Assembly: GCA_028703175.1 (NCBI GenBank)
Contig: JAQVNJ010000027.1
Span: forward strand, 1 to 53,787
Direction of reading: 5' to 3'
DNA: 53,787 nucleotides
Source of the DNA: JAAYCB01 sp012744395
Lineage (GTDB): Bacteria > Planctomycetota > Planctomycetia > Pirellulales > Thermoguttaceae
Within the stretch, counting starts at the first letter, position 1; the number at the start of each line of letters is the position of its first letter. A program made the position numbers and the translations under genes. Positions 52,419 to 53,787 of this stretch are shown piece after piece. A model generated the notes under the pieces. That model saw only the letters and a list, made by a program, of their open reading frames with translations. It was not told where the DNA came from and did no database searches.

Positions 52419-53690
52419 TCAGAGCGTGCCGACGGCTCGCTGGAGCTTGAACGTGGCGAGCACGGCGTCGTAGATGGCGTTGTAGTAGTTGTCGTACGAC
52501 TTGGTGCGGAGGGTCTCGGCGTCGAGGACTTCCGTATTGATGGCGGCGCCGTTCTGGAAGCGGATCTTAGCCGCCCGCAGATTCTCCTCGGCCTGGGAGA
52601 TGGCCTTGGACGTGACGTCGATCCGCTTGCGGGTCTCCTGCTCGGTGAGCCAGGCGTTCTGGACTTCGAAGCGGACCACCGACTGGAGATTCTGTCGCAT
52701 CCGCGAGACGGAATTGGCGTTGTGAAGGATCGAGTTGCTTTTCGACCGCGTCACGCCTCCGTCAAACGGCTTCCACTCCAGGTTGAGCATCACGGCGCCA
52801 TAGCTGTTGGGGTCCACCGCCGGCGACTCGAAAAACACGTAGCCTCCCTGGGCGCCCACGTGCGGCCGCGTTGCGGCGCTGGTGCTCTCGGCCTGGTGGC
52901 GGAGGGCTTCCGCCTGGCATGCGAGCACGTTCAGTTCCGGCCGAGTGGCCAGCGCCCGTTGGATCAGCGGTTCCAGCTGGCCAGCCATCGGCGACAGCGA
53001 AAGCTCCGCCAGGTCGACCGGTTCGTGGAGCATCCGGCCCGCGAGGCGGTTGTAGTTCGCCCGGCTGATTGCCAGGGCATTCTGGGCCTGGAGCCCTTTC
53101 TGCACGGCGTCGGCCAGCGCCACCTCGGCGGCCAGCAGATCGTTCTGCGGCACCTGGCCGCGTTCGAGCAGCGTGCGGATGACTTTCTCGTGGGCCCGCA
53201 GACTCTCCTCGTTGGCCTGGGCGGTCTCGACGGCTTTCTGCGCCCGGAGAACGGTCGTGTAGGCAATCGCCACTTCGAGTTTCACGTCGAGAATCGTCTT
53301 CCGGTGGTTATGCCGGGTCGCATTGGCCTGCGCCGACGCGGCATTCACCGCGCTGCTGATCGCGCCGCCGGTGTAGATCGGCACCTGGGCCATCGTGGCG
53401 CTGGCCACGAAGTCCTGGTCCAGAATCGTCACGCCCATTCCGCCGAAGGCGAAACTCGGACTGTCGGTCAAGGAAGTGTAGCCAGTCGTGTTTTTGATCG
53501 ACGGGACCCGCGACCGCACCGCGGCCGACGTCGTGCACTCGGCCGCCTGAATCTGGTCGGAACTGGCGGCAATCCGCTGATCGACCGCCAGCGCGGTGGT
53601 CCACGCCTGTTCGAGCGTCTCCCCCCGCGCGGCCCCGGACCAGATCACGGCGACGGAGACCGCCGAAATCACGGAACATATCTTCTTCAT
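52419..53690 (-). CDS. TolC-family outer membrane efflux protein
   Basis: A 423-residue protein with signal peptide (MKKICSVISAVSVAVIWSGAARG). The two halves have the TolC/OEP coiled-coil pattern: AAVRSRVPSIKNTTGYTSL, ANATRHNHRKTILDVKLEVAIAYTTVLRAQ, ERGQVPQNDLLAAEVALADAVQKG, ATRPELNVLACQAEAL, and near the end ARIRFQNGAAINTEVLDAE-like text. It should form the outer membrane channel of a type I or RND exporter. The start with the signal peptide is preferred; the frame continues 23 codons upstream. No adaptor or pump gene is visible within the window, though the upstream side is cut by the window edge. Confidence 0.9.
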   Translation of the reverse strand: MKKICSVISAVSVAVIWSGAARGETLEQAWTTALAVDQRIAASSDQIQAAECTTSAAVRSRVPSIKNTTGYTSLTDSPSFAFGGMGVTILDQDFVASATMAQVPIYTGGAISSAVNAASAQANATRHNHRKTILDVKLEVAIAYTTVLRAQKAVETAQANEESLRAHEKVIRTLLERGQVPQNDLLAAEVALADAVQKGLQAQNALAISRANYNRLAGRMLHEPVDLAELSLSPMAGQLEPLIQRALATRPELNVLACQAEALRHQAESTSAATRPHVGAQGGYVFFESPAVDPNSYGAVMLNLEWKPFDGGVTRSKSNSILHNANSVSRMRQNLQSVVRFEVQNAWLTEQETRKRIDVTSKAISQAEENLRAAKIRFQNGAAINTEVLDAETLRTKSYDNYYNAIYDAVLATFKLQRAVGTL

Positions 53691-53787
53691 GCCGGGCGCT
53701 TCCATTCGCGACAGATCAGCATTCCATTGGGGGCGTCTCATCCGGCAAATCCCGCGCACCCCTACCTGCCCTTTTTATCGGCTGTTT

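Noticed and set aside
52408..52473. Continuation of the restriction-endonuclease fragment
   Set aside because: From about 52419 the frame is antisense to the TolC gene and no longer resembles the endonuclease family.

Overview
This is high-GC bacterial DNA, almost certainly from a planctomycete (Pirellula-like). I infer this from the gene families only: five DUF1559 pseudopilin-like proteins ending in H-X9-DG motifs, small carboxypeptidase-regulatory-like lipoproteins, Tat-exported Gfo/Idh/MocA oxidoreductases with secreted TIM-barrel isomerases, an HzsA-like multiheme protein, NPCBM and sulfatase proteins, and a combined MetF/MetV-type folate reductase. No rRNA, tRNA, CRISPR array or complete insertion sequence was found.

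Layout. 1-345: 3' end of a XylR-like AraC regulator. 375-12963, minus strand: three tandem ceramidase-like genes plus the scar of a fourth copy, two TIM-barrel isomerases, a HEAT-repeat protein, two Tat-exported Gfo/Idh/MocA proteins and a ThuA-domain protein; this looks like a periplasmic or secreted carbohydrate/lipid catabolism locus. 13040-21284, minus strand: five DUF1559 genes and three small lipoprotein genes, built from repeated modules. Four DUF1559 genes share a sigma-70-like promoter and an upstream TTGCG/CGCAA inverted repeat. The fifth has lost both, next to a lipoprotein gene that is base-for-base identical to another copy. 21529-25722, minus strand: a tri-heme HzsA-like protein and a beta-propeller hydrolase-like protein. 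26134-31197, plus strand: an esterase, a broken oxidoreductase gene, a TIM-barrel isomerase, a Gfo/Idh/MocA protein and an amidohydrolase. 31343-34368, plus strand: a tightly packed three-gene secreted operon (helical protein, alpha/alpha toroid, NPCBM protein). 34519-38508: ApgM phosphoglycerate mutase, glucose-6-phosphate isomerase and a UPF0173 hydrolase. 38765-40570, minus strand: two thioredoxin-fold proteins and a small conserved-looking ORF. 40891-46698, plus strand: a PQQ-type propeller, the MetF/MetV-type reductase, formate-THF ligase and a lipoprotein. 46947-53690: hemC, a sulfatase, a CAP-domain protein, a XhoI/PaeR7I-type DNA methyltransferase with a truncated restriction-enzyme gene, and a TolC-family protein.

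The most unusual parts are the DUF1559-lipoprotein array with its shared and partly deleted promoter module, the orphaned XhoI-type methyltransferase, the ceramidase duplication scar, the internally deleted oxidoreductase, a family of short palindromes (two with heptamer tails), and the compact toroid/NPCBM operon. All family names come from reading the translations; no database search was run.
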